From Blastocystis hominis (taxonomy: Eukaryota > Sar > Bigyra > Opalinata > Blastocystidae), in NCBI RefSeq assembly GCF_000151665.1, contig NW_013171822.1:310001-374000 (forward strand): a DNA stretch of 64,000 bases. Direction: 5' to 3'. Position 1 is the first letter of the stretch. Each line of letters begins with the position of its first letter. The notes beneath the pieces are model-generated. The model ran no database searches. It saw only the letters and a list, made by a program, of their open reading frames with translations, and was not told the DNA's origin. Of the stretch, positions 1-11,100 are shown one piece after another. The position numbers and the translations under genes were made by a program.

Positions 1-2
1 AT

Positions 3-3000
3 ATCATTATCGATACGAATTGTAGTTTGAGGAAAAATAAGTTACGAATGCGAACAATCATTTCGTGTATTTTGGTAACAGTAATGAGAGAGCTTGGAAT
101 ACCGTACAATTTGTATGTCTTTTGTGGAAGATATAAAGGTGTTTATATTCCTATGGAAGATCGATCGATTCGTGAAATCATTTCCTTTTTGTTTGATATG
201 GAAGAAGTGGTAAAAATGCCTTCAACTCCTTTGGACCTATTGACAGTTAAAGGTCATTTCAAGAATACAGATCTAGTGGTGATAATAAGTGATGGATTCA
301 GCGAGCAATTGATGTCTCAGGATGATGAAGTTAGAAATATGTTTGGAGTATATTCCAAATTCTTTTTGTTGTGTGTTAAGGGAAAGAATAACGAAGCATT
401 GAATCCAACAAATCAGTCTTTATTGGAGAATGCACTAAAGGTTAACTTCCATGACAATATGATTGTTATTGAAAAGAAAGTAGATATTGTCAATCTAACA
501 AACCAAAGATGGTTAGATGTGTTTTATGATTCAGATATAGCTAAATCAAATGAAGCGATGAATACTTTCTATTCACAGAACTATGCTCTTGATCTTTATG
601 ATAACTTGAAAGTTGAATTCAAAGTGAACAAATCATTGGTTTCTATCAACACAATATCAAGCACAAAATCAGCAAAAATGGTGGATATATCAGACGAGAA
701 TCTTTTGGTTAGTCCTAAGTCCATAAGTGAAACTACTGTATTGACAAAGTTGAATGGTGTAATTCAAGGTGAAAATCTCTTTGATGCGATGAGCATTTCC
801 TTATTCGTTCCGAATAAGTCGACAGCCTTTGTTGCATCCACTTCAGGAACATCGATTCATATGGCAAACTACATCAAATATGTGGTTAACAAGACTGGAG
901 ATGGCAAGTTTTTCAAGAAGCTTGGAAGTGAAAAGATTCGGAGTTACAATGCAAGTATTGTTGTCGATTGTTCTTCGATAGCATTCAGTGAAACAAATCG
1001 AGTTCATTCATTGATTACAATCTTCACAATGCTTCGAAATCTGAGTAATATGCAACTGCCTTGTATTGATTTGTGGGTGGCTTCTAGAGACATTACTCGT
1101 GTGGCCACAGGCATTTCATCGATGGATTTATGGGAAAGCAATATTGTGGCTGCATTGTATCAATCATTATTGTCTCCTTGTCAAAATACTTGTTTGCCTG
1201 ATTGTATTCGTTATGCTTGTAGCACCTGCAATGCTCGATCATTCCAATCTATAATGATGGTGTTAACAAATGGTGTTTTGTGTGATGAATCCAGAGCAGA
1301 AATCAAATCGATTGTGAGTGGAATCGAAATGACTTATCTCGGAATTGGAATTGGTTTGTATTTGTGTGGATTTGAAGATTTGTTCCCCACAATGATTTGG
1401 AATTCGAATCCAAATCAGTTGTCCGAAACGTTGTTGAATTTAACCAACGCATCAATGAATGGAAATCAGAATGCAGTGCCAGAAAAGAATATCGATGGAA
1501 CGATGATGAATAATACTTTTGGCAAAACATATGCTGAAACAACGCAAAGAATATGCAATATTCCTAGTATTTATGAAACTACATTGAGCAGTGTTCGACT
1601 TAACGATATAACAAATAAAGAGAATAAATTCAAACAGATTGGCGATATCAACGACAGTAAATATGATTTGGGAGTGGATGGAGCGTTCGGTCATTATTCG
1701 ATTTTGTTTATTATTCTTTATTTATGTAGGGGAGAAACAGATGATGATGGCAAAGTGATTGATGAATTTATTACTGATGAAGTATTGAGAAATGGAAAGG
1801 AAGTGAATGGAGAAAGATTCTCACCAATTGCTAAATTAGGGCCACGGGTTGTAAACGGAATAGCAAAAGGAAAAGGATTTAACATTCGTTATGCTTATGA
1901 TTACAAAACTGCAATTGAGGAATTGTCAAGTGGCAGATATCGAATGACATATATTACTTGTTCTCCTGGAGATGGAATCATGGCAAAAGAGTGTGATAAG
2001 GATGTGGATCAATATGTATATAATTTTGTGAGTTGTGTACATGAATTCAACATGAGAGGAGGCGGTGTATTCTGGTTCTTGGAGAACTATCCTTACACTT
2101 ATGAAGCTGATCTGTACTTTAAGACATTCTATGGATTTGAAGCAGTTGGGGACAAAGACAAAAACATCAAAGGAGGTAAAGTAATGAAACGAGTGAACAG
2201 TGAAACACCAAAAGCAGGTCAGTTCATTACCATTGGAGGAAAAGCAACAGATCTTTTCAATTTATCTCACTTAGATTTTGGAATTGTGAGCATTTTTGAA
2301 GGAAGAACGCTGTGTACGTTGAACGAAAAGAAACTAATAGATAAAGGATTCCGTGTATTTGCAAGAGAAAGTGAAGGAAATGCTACGATTATGGTGAAAG
2401 AAAAGAGGGCTGAAGGCAAGGAAGGTCGAATCATAATTGATACCGCTGCCTCCAAACTGTTTTTGGAGTTTACCGAAGATGGAACAGCGCGATGGATCAG
2501 CAATGCTGCGGTTTGGTTGTGTAACACAGAGCAATTTGAAGCAGATCGATTCTTGGATCCTAGTGTGACTTCTGGTATTAAAATGGACGGAATAAGACTG
2601 CCTGGATTAAGACCAATGGAGAAACGAGTATTTGTGAGTAATAGGCCGCGTCAGACAAATTTCTGCATGAGTATTGTAATGGACACAACAGGATCGATGT
2701 ATACCTATTTAGAAGAAACCAAAAAGAACATTGTCCAGATTCTTGATACCCTAAAGCAAGTAAGTAAAGACCATAATCTTCCTGAAGGAGGAATTGTTGC
2801 ACAGGTCGTACAGTACAAAGATTATGCAGATACAATGTATGGTGAAACTGCTGAGTATATCACGAATGATATTAGCAGATTGAAAAACAAATTGGAGTCA
2901 TTTGAAGTGGATGGTGGAAATGCTGGAATGGATTGCGATTATGGGTGGTGCGAGGATGTTCAAGGAGGATTGATACGAGCTTTGGAGCAGATGAAGAAAC

Positions 3001-3335
3001 CTCCATACAATACATATAATCACTTGATTCTAATAGTTGGAGATTATCCCAATCATGGAGATCATCCTGATTGTGGAATCACTCATACTTTAAAAGGTGA
3101 GAGTATTGATGGGCTTTGGAATAACATTTATCGAGATATTCGGTCTTTTTCCAGTATCAGAGTGATGTTTATGCCAACTGGTGATGCAACAATTACATAT
3201 ACGATGGAACGGATGCAATCAATGCTAACCTCCAAAATAGTGGATAGTACTATCATAACTTCCGAGACTAACTATGTGGAAGTTATTAAGCAAACTGCTG
3301 TTAACGAGTACAAGCGGATTATTGGTATTTCTTGA
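3..3335 (+). CDS. Large von Willebrand A-domain protein, 5' partial
   Basis: The frame is open from the window edge to TGA at 3333-3335, so the N-terminus lies outside the window. About 1110 residues are visible without introns. The C-terminal 220 residues form a vWA domain: the MIDAS is DTTGSM, followed by GGIVAQVVQYKDYAD and LILIVGDYPNHGDH, most like the vWA of VWKA/alpha-kinase-linked proteins. A second, degenerate vWA-like segment (SIVVDCSS near residue 310) and the tail of a third (IIIDTNCS at the very start, VVIISDG) are also present. The middle carries a GGGVFWFLENYPYTYE segment of the kind seen in large uncharacterised protist and fungal vWA proteins, with no catalytic residues I can assign. 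Function unknown; a metal-dependent binding or scaffold role is inference. The lack of introns over 3.3 kb is unusual here. Confidence 0.8.
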   Translation: MIIDTNCSLRKNKLRMRTIISCILVTVMRELGIPYNLYVFCGRYKGVYIPMEDRSIREIISFLFDMEEVVKMPSTPLDLLTVKGHFKNTDLVVIISDGFSEQLMSQDDEVRNMFGVYSKFFLLCVKGKNNEALNPTNQSLLENALKVNFHDNMIVIEKKVDIVNLTNQRWLDVFYDSDIAKSNEAMNTFYSQNYALDLYDNLKVEFKVNKSLVSINTISSTKSAKMVDISDENLLVSPKSISETTVLTKLNGVIQGENLFDAMSISLFVPNKSTAFVASTSGTSIHMANYIKYVVNKTGDGKFFKKLGSEKIRSYNASIVVDCSSIAFSETNRVHSLITIFTMLRNLSNMQLPCIDLWVASRDITRVATGISSMDLWESNIVAALYQSLLSPCQNTCLPDCIRYACSTCNARSFQSIMMVLTNGVLCDESRAEIKSIVSGIEMTYLGIGIGLYLCGFEDLFPTMIWNSNPNQLSETLLNLTNASMNGNQNAVPEKNIDGTMMNNTFGKTYAETTQRICNIPSIYETTLSSVRLNDITNKENKFKQIGDINDSKYDLGVDGAFGHYSILFIILYLCRGETDDDGKVIDEFITDEVLRNGKEVNGERFSPIAKLGPRVVNGIAKGKGFNIRYAYDYKTAIEELSSGRYRMTYITCSPGDGIMAKECDKDVDQYVYNFVSCVHEFNMRGGGVFWFLENYPYTYEADLYFKTFYGFEAVGDKDKNIKGGKVMKRVNSETPKAGQFITIGGKATDLFNLSHLDFGIVSIFEGRTLCTLNEKKLIDKGFRVFARESEGNATIMVKEKRAEGKEGRIIIDTAASKLFLEFTEDGTARWISNAAVWLCNTEQFEADRFLDPSVTSGIKMDGIRLPGLRPMEKRVFVSNRPRQTNFCMSIVMDTTGSMYTYLEETKKNIVQILDTLKQVSKDHNLPEGGIVAQVVQYKDYADTMYGETAEYITNDISRLKNKLESFEVDGGNAGMDCDYGWCEDVQGGLIRALEQMKKPPYNTYNHLILIVGDYPNHGDHPDCGITHTLKGESIDGLWNNIYRDIRSFSSIRVMFMPTGDATITYTMERMQSMLTSKIVDSTIITSETNYVEVIKQTAVNEYKRIIGIS

Positions 3336-3343
3336 GATATATC

Positions 3344-3351
3344 TGTTTGTT
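3344..3351 (+). terminator. TGTTTGTT 3'-end signal of the vWA gene
   Basis: Exact octamer 9 nt after the genomic TGA. Confidence 0.7.
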
Positions 3352-4762
3352 GAACCATTATTTTTCAATAGGATATTTCTTTACATGAGAGGTAACAGGA
3401 AGTTCTATTAATTGTGAAATACTGAAATTGAAAATAATCCGTCGCAATCAGCATGCATGATACGAATGTGCATAATGAATTCAAAGTACTTATATCTTTG
3501 GAAATGTGTTAAACAAGGATATATTGTAGTCTCAGGATATGGACAATAAAAAGAGATAACAATAGTAAATTTGTATGCATACTACATTTTTAAAATGATG
3601 ACTTGAACTTATAGATATAGCTATACTTAATCTTTATAGTACTAAAAAGTATGTTTAGTACCCATTATTTAGTCTTCACATATTGAAATATGAAGATCAT
3701 AATCCATCGTAATCTTTTTTTATATATGGAATGAGTGGCTTAAACGTGTTATTTGCAATGAGAAAACAATATGATTATATAATTGCAGGAGACTATTGTG
3801 ATGTCGGTTTACTAATATCGAAAACTCAAACACTTATAGTTCGGCAGTTGCAACGGCTAAAATGGACAATTAAATTAGTTTCACATAGTTATATAATTAT
3901 GTCCACCATGTGATATTCATTGATGTATCAAATTAGCTGACATTGTTTCTTGGGCATTATGTTTCACTAAGGTTTTTGATGCTCCAAATCATATGAATTC
4001 AGCTCATTCATGTTTCTATTCGCACCACTAGTGATTAATTGCTCAATTCGCTTTTGCTGTCAGGGAGTGTAATGCAATATCTCTGGTGGAAACCTTGATC
4101 TATGGAATATATGCAAAGAACATATACAGCTAGCAAATGAAGCTGAGTTCAGGCAAAAAAACAAAAGCTGAACACATATATTGATATATAAGAAAGATAA
4201 TTTACAATATAAATCATTGAATTGGAATTCTTTTTTGATAGTGTTTGATTTCAAGAAATCAAATGAATAACATGGTTGTCTGCTATATCAATATAAGCTA
4301 TAGTATTATTGTAACTGTGATATACAAAAATGATTCCTATTTCACCGAGTTACAGTAATAAACATTCTGAAGCTTCAGATAAATAATGAAAATGGTTTTC
4401 ATACGATAGATACTAAGAATGATCATTATTGACTAGTCATATAGAAATTATGGATTGAAATAATGTATAGTATGATATACTACACACTTTAATAGTAAGT
4501 TGCTAGTATCGAATAATTCTTTGCTGGACTCGTTTATCATGCGTTAGTTTCTATAGTATTAGTATTCACAAAACGATAAGTAACTGATATATTATTAGGC
4601 TCATATGTCACAGCGATCAGAGTGATTACGTACACTCCCCTTTTGTGTTCTCCACTATTATTAGATATTGTTCCTTTGCACGTTTTGGTCATATTTCTAT
4701 TCATATCATAATAGTAAAATCAAGAATATATATATATATTTTAGTAATGAGTTCAATCCTGG
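3352..4762. other. AT-rich intergenic stretch
   Basis: Long AT-rich interval with only short unconvincing reading frames on either strand. I see no RNA gene, repeat array or splice-supported exons. It may hold the promoter of the MORN-LRR gene that follows. Confidence 0.5.
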
Positions 4763-4819
4763 GTGGCTAGATTCTCAAAGTCGGTATTTTTTTGTTTTTC
4801 TCATTTTCTTGGTTCACGT

Positions 4820-7286
4820 ATGGAAAAGATAATCAATTTAGTCAATTTTGCTATTGGAAATTTTCGTTATGATAGTTACGCTATTGAAATGGCACAGGCA
4901 ACAGTAAATGAAGAAATGAAACCAGATGGCTGGATTTCACTCATATTGAATAGTAGTGAATGTGCAGTATTGAAATTCGATAATGGAGCATTTATGAATC
5001 AAGGATTTGTCCTCAATGAGCAGAAAGTGTTGAAAGTGTTTGGAAATCATCAAATTGGTGATATTTCATATAATGAAGAATCCATTGGAGAAGGAATCGT
5101 GGATTTGGATCATGGAAGTCGATTTGAAGGATTGATATTGATAGAAAAAGAAAAAGCAGGTAAAATTGGAATTCCATTTGGATATGGTGAAATGTATGAT
5201 GATGATGGAATATTGGTGTACAAGGGCATAATGATCAATTGGAAACGATTTGGGTATGGAACGAGTTATCATAATAATGGTTTGATTGAATATGAAGGAT
5301 ATTGGTGTGATGATAATCGATTTGGAAGAGGAAAAGTGTATGATCGATATGGTAAATTAGTGAATGAATGTAACTGGTATAATGGAGTTAGAAGCGAAAC
5401 CGATTATTGCGGAAATGGTTCAGAACCACTAAATATTGGAATGAAAAATTTGAAACTGACTGACAAATGTGTATTGGTTGATTGGAATGTTTCATTGTTG
5501 TATAATTTGGAATCAATCGAAATCGGCAATGAATGTTTTGAATCAGTGCAAACATTCAAAATCGATGGATTGAATCGATTGAAAACTATCAAAATCGGAA
5601 ACAAGTCATTTACTCAGAAAAAGAATGACTTTGGAAAAGAAAATCCGAAATCATTCCACATATTGAATTGTGAATCATTGGAATCCATTCAAATTGGTGA
5701 ATATAGTTTCAGTGATTATGCTGGAGACTTCGAATTGAAGAATTGTCCACAATTACAATCCATTCAAATTGGTAATATTGGTTCTAGTTCATTAAACTTC
5801 TTTCTAAGTTCGTTTGTGATTCGAGGTATTGATATCATGCTTTATAGTTAAATGACTAGATTTACCATCATTATTATCTATTGAACTTGGTGATTATGCC
5901 TTTTGTCGTTCATTATCAACAATAATTGAAAGTATTGCATGAATTCGAAGGAAATGATGGATGTAGATCTTCCATCACTACAATCTATTAGACTCGGGTT
6001 GTATGCGCTTCCAGGAAGAGACAATGATTCTTGTTCACTGATCATGCGAAGTATGAATGAAATGAATCGAAATGATTGAACAACTAGATCTTCCAAATCT
6101 GACATCCATCGATTGCGGAGGAGGTAGTTTCCGGTTTCCCCGTTCAGCGAGATTGGAAAGTGGGACTAATACTGAATTTTAATGTCTTAGATATACCAAA
6201 TCTTCAAAAGGTTAGAATAGCCGATTCGTTTCGGTTTGTAATTCACCCCATAATATTGAGTATAACTAGTTTCCGATTGAGTATTAGATGTTTCTGAATT
6301 ACTATTTCCAAGAATATACCATGAAGACATTATTCGATCTATCGATCTTCCAGTTGCCAATATTATCTTGCCCAGGTGGACATGCAATGACTCCAATTAT
6401 ACGATATTTGATTTCTCTCGATTTGCTATGGTCAAATCAATCGATATCAGCGATGATTGTTTTGGATCAGTGCAAACGTTCAAAATCGATGGATTGGATC
6501 GATTGAAAACTATCAAAATCGGAATTAATTCGTTTACTCAGAAAAAGAACAGTAGTGGGAATGATGAATCGAAGTCATTCCACATATTGAATTGTGAATC
6601 ATTGGAATCCATTCAAATTGGTGAATACAGTTTCAGTGATTTTGGAGGAGACTTTGAATTGAAGAATTGTCCACAATTGAAATCCATTCAAATTGGCACA
6701 ATTGGAAGTGCGTCGTTTAATTTTCGTTATTGTTCGTTTGTGATTCGAGGTTTTGAGCTGATATTGAATATGGATAAAGATTAGATCTTCCAAATTTACA
6801 GTCCATTACTTTGGGAGAATGGACATTTAAGGAACCTACATCAACTATTATCGAAAGTAAATGTGCTTTTGAGTGGTATGATTGAAATAGATCTTCCATC
6901 ATTACAATCCATTCGACTCGGCAAGACTTCCTTACGTGGGAGGAGAGAGAGTTTAGCTTGTTCACTGATCATGCGAAGTAATGAATAAAAGGAAATGATA
7001 TGATTGAACATAGATCTTCCTAAGCTCACATCCATCCATTCGAAAGGAAGAAGCTTGAAATACCCTCTGCACGTGACAATGGAAAGTAGTTTACATATGA
7101 ATATGAATATGGATTGTATATAGACATCCCAAATCTTCAAAATGTGAAACTTCCATGGTCTTTCGAGAGAGTTCAATCGATATCAATTTCGAGTATTTTG
7201 TGATGAATTTGTTTTGTGTCATAGATGTTTCTCCTCTTCTTGCTAATCATGTTGAAATAAGCACAGATAGTGATTCTTTGGATTGA
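4820..7286 (+). CDS. MORN and BspA-like leucine-rich-repeat protein, 11 exons
   Basis: Exon 1 encodes MORN repeats (YGEMYDDDG, FGYGTSYHNNG, FGRGKVYDRYG) and then LRR_5/BspA-type leucine-rich repeats (FKIDGLNRLKTIKIG, LESIQIGEYSFSD). The apparent stop after exon 1 is intronic. Ten introns restore the frame: 5826-5859, 5932-5966, 6051-6087, 6160-6190, 6260-6287, 6750-6784, 6857-6890, 6978-7013, 7086-7123 and 7193-7224, all phase 1 and 28-38 nt. The last exon ends at TGA 7284-7286. Exons 1-6 and 6-11 repeat the same exon series, so the LRR half was duplicated in tandem with its introns. ATG 4820 (MEKIINLV) is the preferred start; 4763 is an in-frame alternative. No transmembrane segment, unlike the paralogue at 45.4 kb. 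MORN repeats often bind membranes or proteins; the role here is unknown. Confidence 0.75.
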
Positions 7287-7901
7287 TACTTTTGTACTAT
7301 TTCTTCAGTAATGACTGATCATGTAAGAACATGGTAATAGATTGACTGGTTATTTGTTTTATTTACAACCATTTATCGCAGTTTGTTTATTTATCACCTA
7401 AAGCTTAATTTTGATTAGATAATGATTCATCATATTACAAACTGTACTTTCTTTATCTTGGTAAATCTAATATCTCAGGTGCTATTAAGGCAATTTTCAT
7501 CATACAGTAGTGGTGTATATACATGAAATGAATCATAATTACTTGATGATTCGGGATGTTTAGAATTATTATGGTGGCAAATATCCCTGTTATTTTCACG
7601 TATATTTTTCTTTACTGATTGATTGGAATCGATATCCTTTGATTCCTAATAGTGTTCATATAATCAACATTTGAAACACAAAATATGGATTATGAAAGAG
7701 TAGACAAGAGTAGTCATGAGAGCTATACATCAATATCTGTCTCTATGGAAGGTTTGCGAATCATATAAAAATGATGCTATATCAGGAATTGACTTAAGAG
7801 CGTAAGAGAAAAAAAGAATCCTCATTTAGTGCTATTGTTTCCATCCTTCTATCATACCATTCTAACACCGCATAGATTGATACATCAAACAAAGAAAATG
7901 A
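7287..7901. other. AT-rich intergenic stretch
   Basis: No supported gene between the MORN-LRR stop and the convergent bL9m stop. No exact TGTTTGTT was found for either gene here; only a T-rich near match (TTTGTTTGA) follows the bL9m stop on the minus strand. Confidence 0.5.
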
Positions 7902-8478
7902 CTATTCCAATATCTCAAGATCATCTCCATGATTTTTAATCCTCAACTTGTTGTGTTTCTTCAGTTTCTTCAGTTTCTTCAATTCATCCTCATCCAGCAT
8001 CTGAATCGACAATTTGTTGTTTACAATCGACAAAGAGAGTTTGTTCATATCCGCAAAATTACCGACATCATCATCTCGCTCAAATTGATCGAGTGTAAGC
8101 TTGTATCCCTTTGGTCGTCTTCTCTCCATTTCTTCCGCTGTCGGCTCTCCTTTTACTGGAGCATGAGGCACAATTTTAGGATCAACTCCGTATTTCTGGC
8201 GATTGAGAGCAATATCATATACAGCTAGCTTTCCAGGATACTAATTAGTCAAGACCCCCAATTACTAATCATACGAGACAATTTCTCATGTATCCAGGGC
8301 GCACAGTTACAACATCACCCTTTTTCCCCAAATTCCATACATCTTGAATCAGTATAATTGGAATGGCTTTTCTATGAATAAGAATTTGTCCAAATACTCA
8401 CGATACGGATCGAGATAAGATACACGCTTTCTGAATAGTGCTTGCTGCTCTAAATGTCAGAGTACTCCATCTACTCAT
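7902..8478 (-). CDS. MRPL9: Mitochondrial large-subunit ribosomal protein bL9m
   Basis: Three exons, introns 8372-8401 (30 nt, donor GTGAGT) and 8241-8274 (34 nt). The spliced N-terminus MSRWSTLTFRAASTIQK is basic and amphipathic like a mitochondrial presequence. The conserved bL9 signature follows: IPIILIQDVWNLGKKGDVV, then VRPGYMRNCLYPGKLAVYD, equivalent to the bacterial GLGKKGDVVEVKDGYARNYL block. The C-terminal part is lysine-rich (DELKKLKKLKKHNKLRIK). bL9 binds the large-subunit rRNA near the L1 stalk. An alternative upstream ATG with one more 31-nt intron would give a different presequence in the same frame. Identification is firm; the exact start is not. Confidence 0.87.
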
Positions 8479-8666
8479 ACCGGAATGCTTGCATCTTGAT
8501 TTGTAAAAGAAAAGGTGGTTTGCCAAAACAAGCGCTATTTTTGGAATATGGATGGTTTGTTATTATGATACTCTCAACCAAATGTACACACGTTTTCCAT
8601 CACATTACGATAACTTTACTTTTCGTTTTTCATAGTTGGGTTCATACCCGAGTCACCTTGGTTCTT

Positions 8667-9620
8667 ATGTCATCATCTTCATCTGAACAGGTCGAAAATC
8701 GACTATCGTTTGAAAAATTGTCACCATTTGGTCAATCATTGGCTGTGGGAACGTTTATCGCTTTCACTTACCCTGTAGATTAGCGTCGTCATTTTGTTGT
8801 CAACACTTCCCTTTATTGGGTGGATCGGTATTCCTACTTGGATAATGGTTTCCTTCTCAAGTTGTATTGGCTTTTACCTTATGCAAACTGTAAAAGTGGC
8901 AGAACGAAAAGATTCTGCTCCCAAAATGCAACCCTTTCTTGTTTCCCCTAATAGCGTAGAGATTCTCCCCAAACTCCCCCGGCTCAAGAAAAAAAGACTG
9001 TCTATTCTATCACCGAAATGAAAAGTCTCAGAGAGAAGTCAAGTCCTTCATTCCCCTTTTTCGTCTACTCTATCATCCATCGTCGCTCTGTTTCTCGCTC
9101 TGCCACACCAGGAATCTATCGTTCTCGTGACAGCAGCCTTGGCAACTCTCGTCACGTCAGTTCTCGCTCCTCCTCTCCAATCGTCTTCTATACGTCCGGC
9201 GAGCCTCGTCCGAGCTCCCGTTCGTGTACTCCCACGATTCGCCGCTCGCTGGACGCAGCACTAGACAGCGAGCAGATCTTGAGTCAATTGCGCCTAGCCG
9301 AGGAGCGAATGGACTTCTACCCGGGCGATCCGTCGACGCTGCCGCAGGGCGACGTGCTGGGCCGCGTGCAGTGGATCCAGAAGAACAACGGCCGCATCAG
9401 GACAATCGGGAAGGTGCAGTCGACACGCGATTTGTTCTTCCATTTCAACGATGTGGAGCTGGAGGACGGCGAGCAGCTGGAGGTGGGGGATCGCGTTCTG
9501 TTTCGCGTTTCGGTGTATCGAAATTTGGTGTGTGCGACGCACATTCGGAAGATTAAGGGAGGACGGTCGAAGTCGTCCGTAAATGTGCCGGTGCAGAGGG
9601 AAAAGAATAATGATATATAA
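8667..9620 (+). CDS. Two-TM protein with Ser-rich linker and cold-shock-like C-terminus
   Basis: ATG 8667 opens MSSSSSEQVENRLSF. A 31-nt intron at 8753-8783 joins it to a hydrophobic region with two likely membrane spans (GTVVILLSTLPFIGWIG and WIMVSFSSCIGFYLM). A 32-nt GT-AG interval at 9000-9031 removes an in-frame TGA and joins to a Ser/Arg/Pro-rich linker. The C-terminal 70 residues (GRVQWIQKNNGRIRTIGKV, LFFHFNDV, GDRVLFRVSV) resemble a cold-shock/OB-fold nucleic-acid-binding domain. If the second intron is not real, this is two adjoining genes, a membrane protein ending at 9021 and a CSD protein starting at 9018. The fusion is inference from frame and intron size. Confidence 0.55.
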
Positions 9621-9628
9621 TCGGAAGT

Positions 9629-9636
9629 TGTTTGTT
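9629..9636 (+). terminator. TGTTTGTT 3'-end signal
   Basis: Exact octamer 8 nt after the TAA of the cold-shock-like gene. Confidence 0.7.
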
Positions 9637-9896
9637 GAGAGGAAATAATGAGAATATGAGGGGGGAAGAATAGAGTGTTGCGTGGAACTGTAGGTAGATC
9701 TTCGCTTTGTAAAGACATTATGGACAGTGAATACCATTTTTTCGTGGTAAGGTTTGGATTCTCTATCAATTCGTCTCGTTGAGACAGAAAATGAGTTACA
9801 TTACAAGCGAAAATAAAACGATAGGTTTGAAATTAAAATATAAAAAGAGTCGTGTGCAACTTGTCAAAGTCCTTATTCTTTTTGGATTCTTTACAG

Positions 9897-10592
9897 ATGG
9901 TAGGATTTGGAGTGCTCTGAAGGTACTTATTCTGTAGCCTGCTATAGGATCAAGTCTAAACAATGAAACGTGCGAAGTCTGCTGCGGTTGCGCAATGCTG
10001 CCTTTTCGGACGTCACTTCGAGGGCCTGCCACGCAGCCAACTGATGGTAGAGGCAAAGTTCAGTATCTGATCTTCTTAGCGAATTATAAGGATATCGTGG
10101 AAGAAGCATTGGATCTTTTTAGAGGGAATGTCTTCTTTGCAAACTTTGAAGTGAAAGGTCCAGCGGATCGCTTGTTGGTAGTTCTTATCCTATACATTAG
10201 CCGTGTCGGTTTTGATTATTGGAACTGATTGTTAGTGCCTCAAAGACATAGAAAAGTGCAGTTCAGCTGCTGAGGCCAATCGAGTGTTGTACGTGACCAA
10301 TGCGAAAAAGATGATAACGCCGGGTTCTCCTGGATACTCATTGAATCGGATCTTATTTGCCCCAAAAAATGACCAAGAAAAGCGTAATGGGAAATGTCGG
10401 TTTGTGAGTGTTAGAAATGTATCATGACTATATGGATCAGATCCGCGTAGAGTTGTCTCGCCGATTAGTGGATCGAGTGTAAGTGGAATGGACGTTTTTG
10501 GGATTGTAGGTTTAAGGATGGTGAGTGGAGTAAGAAGTGGTGGATGACGTTTTTGAAGCGCGATTTTATGAACTTGGAAATCTCTCTGCTTT
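9897..10592 (+). CDS. ARPC3: Arp2/3 complex subunit 3 (p21-Arc)
   Basis: Six exons, introns 9900-9937, 10047-10079, 10205-10235, 10384-10414 and 10479-10509. The protein matches ARPC3 along its length: PAIGSSLNNETCEVCCGCAM, LPFRTSLRGPA, KDIVEEALDLFRGNVFFANF, EVKGPADRLLVVLILYIS, ITPGSPGYSLNRILFAPKND, KKWWMTFLKRDFMNLEISLL. Exon 1 is the ATG alone. There is no stop codon in phase near the expected C-terminus; the frame would run on for about 50 unrelated residues. Cleavage after T10592, four bases before TGTTTGTT, turns CTT-T into CTT-UAA exactly where homologues end. ARPC3 is part of the actin-branching Arp2/3 complex. Confidence 0.9.
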
Positions 10593-10596
10593 GTAT

Positions 10597-10604
10597 TGTT
10601 TGTT
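10597..10604 (+). terminator. TGTTTGTT signal creating the ARPC3 stop
   Basis: Exact octamer; T10592 lies five bases upstream of its first T and is the first base of the would-be UAA. Confidence 0.8.
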
Positions 10605-11087
10605 GTATCGAAATGAATTGTGGGAAGATGAGAAATGTACTGTGTGTGTGTGTGTGTAAATATCTGAGATATGGTAGTAGATGGGTATTTATATTAATGT
10701 GCATTATTCTTTCGTTTGCGGAAATAAGACAAGAACTCATTGGTGTTTTATTCTAGCGTGTAATTTTGATTTTAAAATTGTACAACAACTACTATTATTC
10801 TATTTTTGTAAAATCACCACCAGTCGTTTTGGAAAAAAGAAATAGTAGTAAACTACCTATTTTGGCTATATCGGGATTTTCATTTTAAAAAAGGCTTTTA
10901 CTCTAAAATTCAAAATTTAAATCAATTCTATTTCTTCATTTTTCAACTGGATCATTTCGCTATTTAAAAGCCTTTATTATTATTATTATTATTATTATTC
11001 TCACCAATCTATGATCCATCAGTACGTTTTTCGTTCATTACTATCGCTCCCCCACAACACACAACACACAACACACAATTCGTCTGC
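10605..11087. other. AT-rich intergenic spacer with (ATT)n
   Basis: Spacer between convergent ARPC3 and the cyclin-like gene. Contains a TG-dinucleotide run near 10638-10658 and an ATT trinucleotide run at about 10977-10999. No gene seen. Confidence 0.6.
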
Positions 11088-11095
11088 AACAAACA
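11088..11095 (-). terminator. TGTTTGTT 3'-end signal of the cyclin-like gene
   Basis: Reverse-complement octamer five bases past the minus-strand TAA at 11103-11101. Confidence 0.7.
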
Positions 11096-11100
11096 CAGCA

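Noticed and set aside
5860-7286. Degenerate LRR pseudogene after the first MORN-LRR exon
   Set aside because: Every break is removed by a phase-1 GT-AG intron of 28-38 nt and the frame reaches a clean stop, so a live multi-exon gene fits better.
8454-8783. Plus-strand start at 8454 for the membrane/CSD gene
   Set aside because: It overlaps bL9m coding sequence and the added residues look random; ATG 8667 gives a cleaner start.
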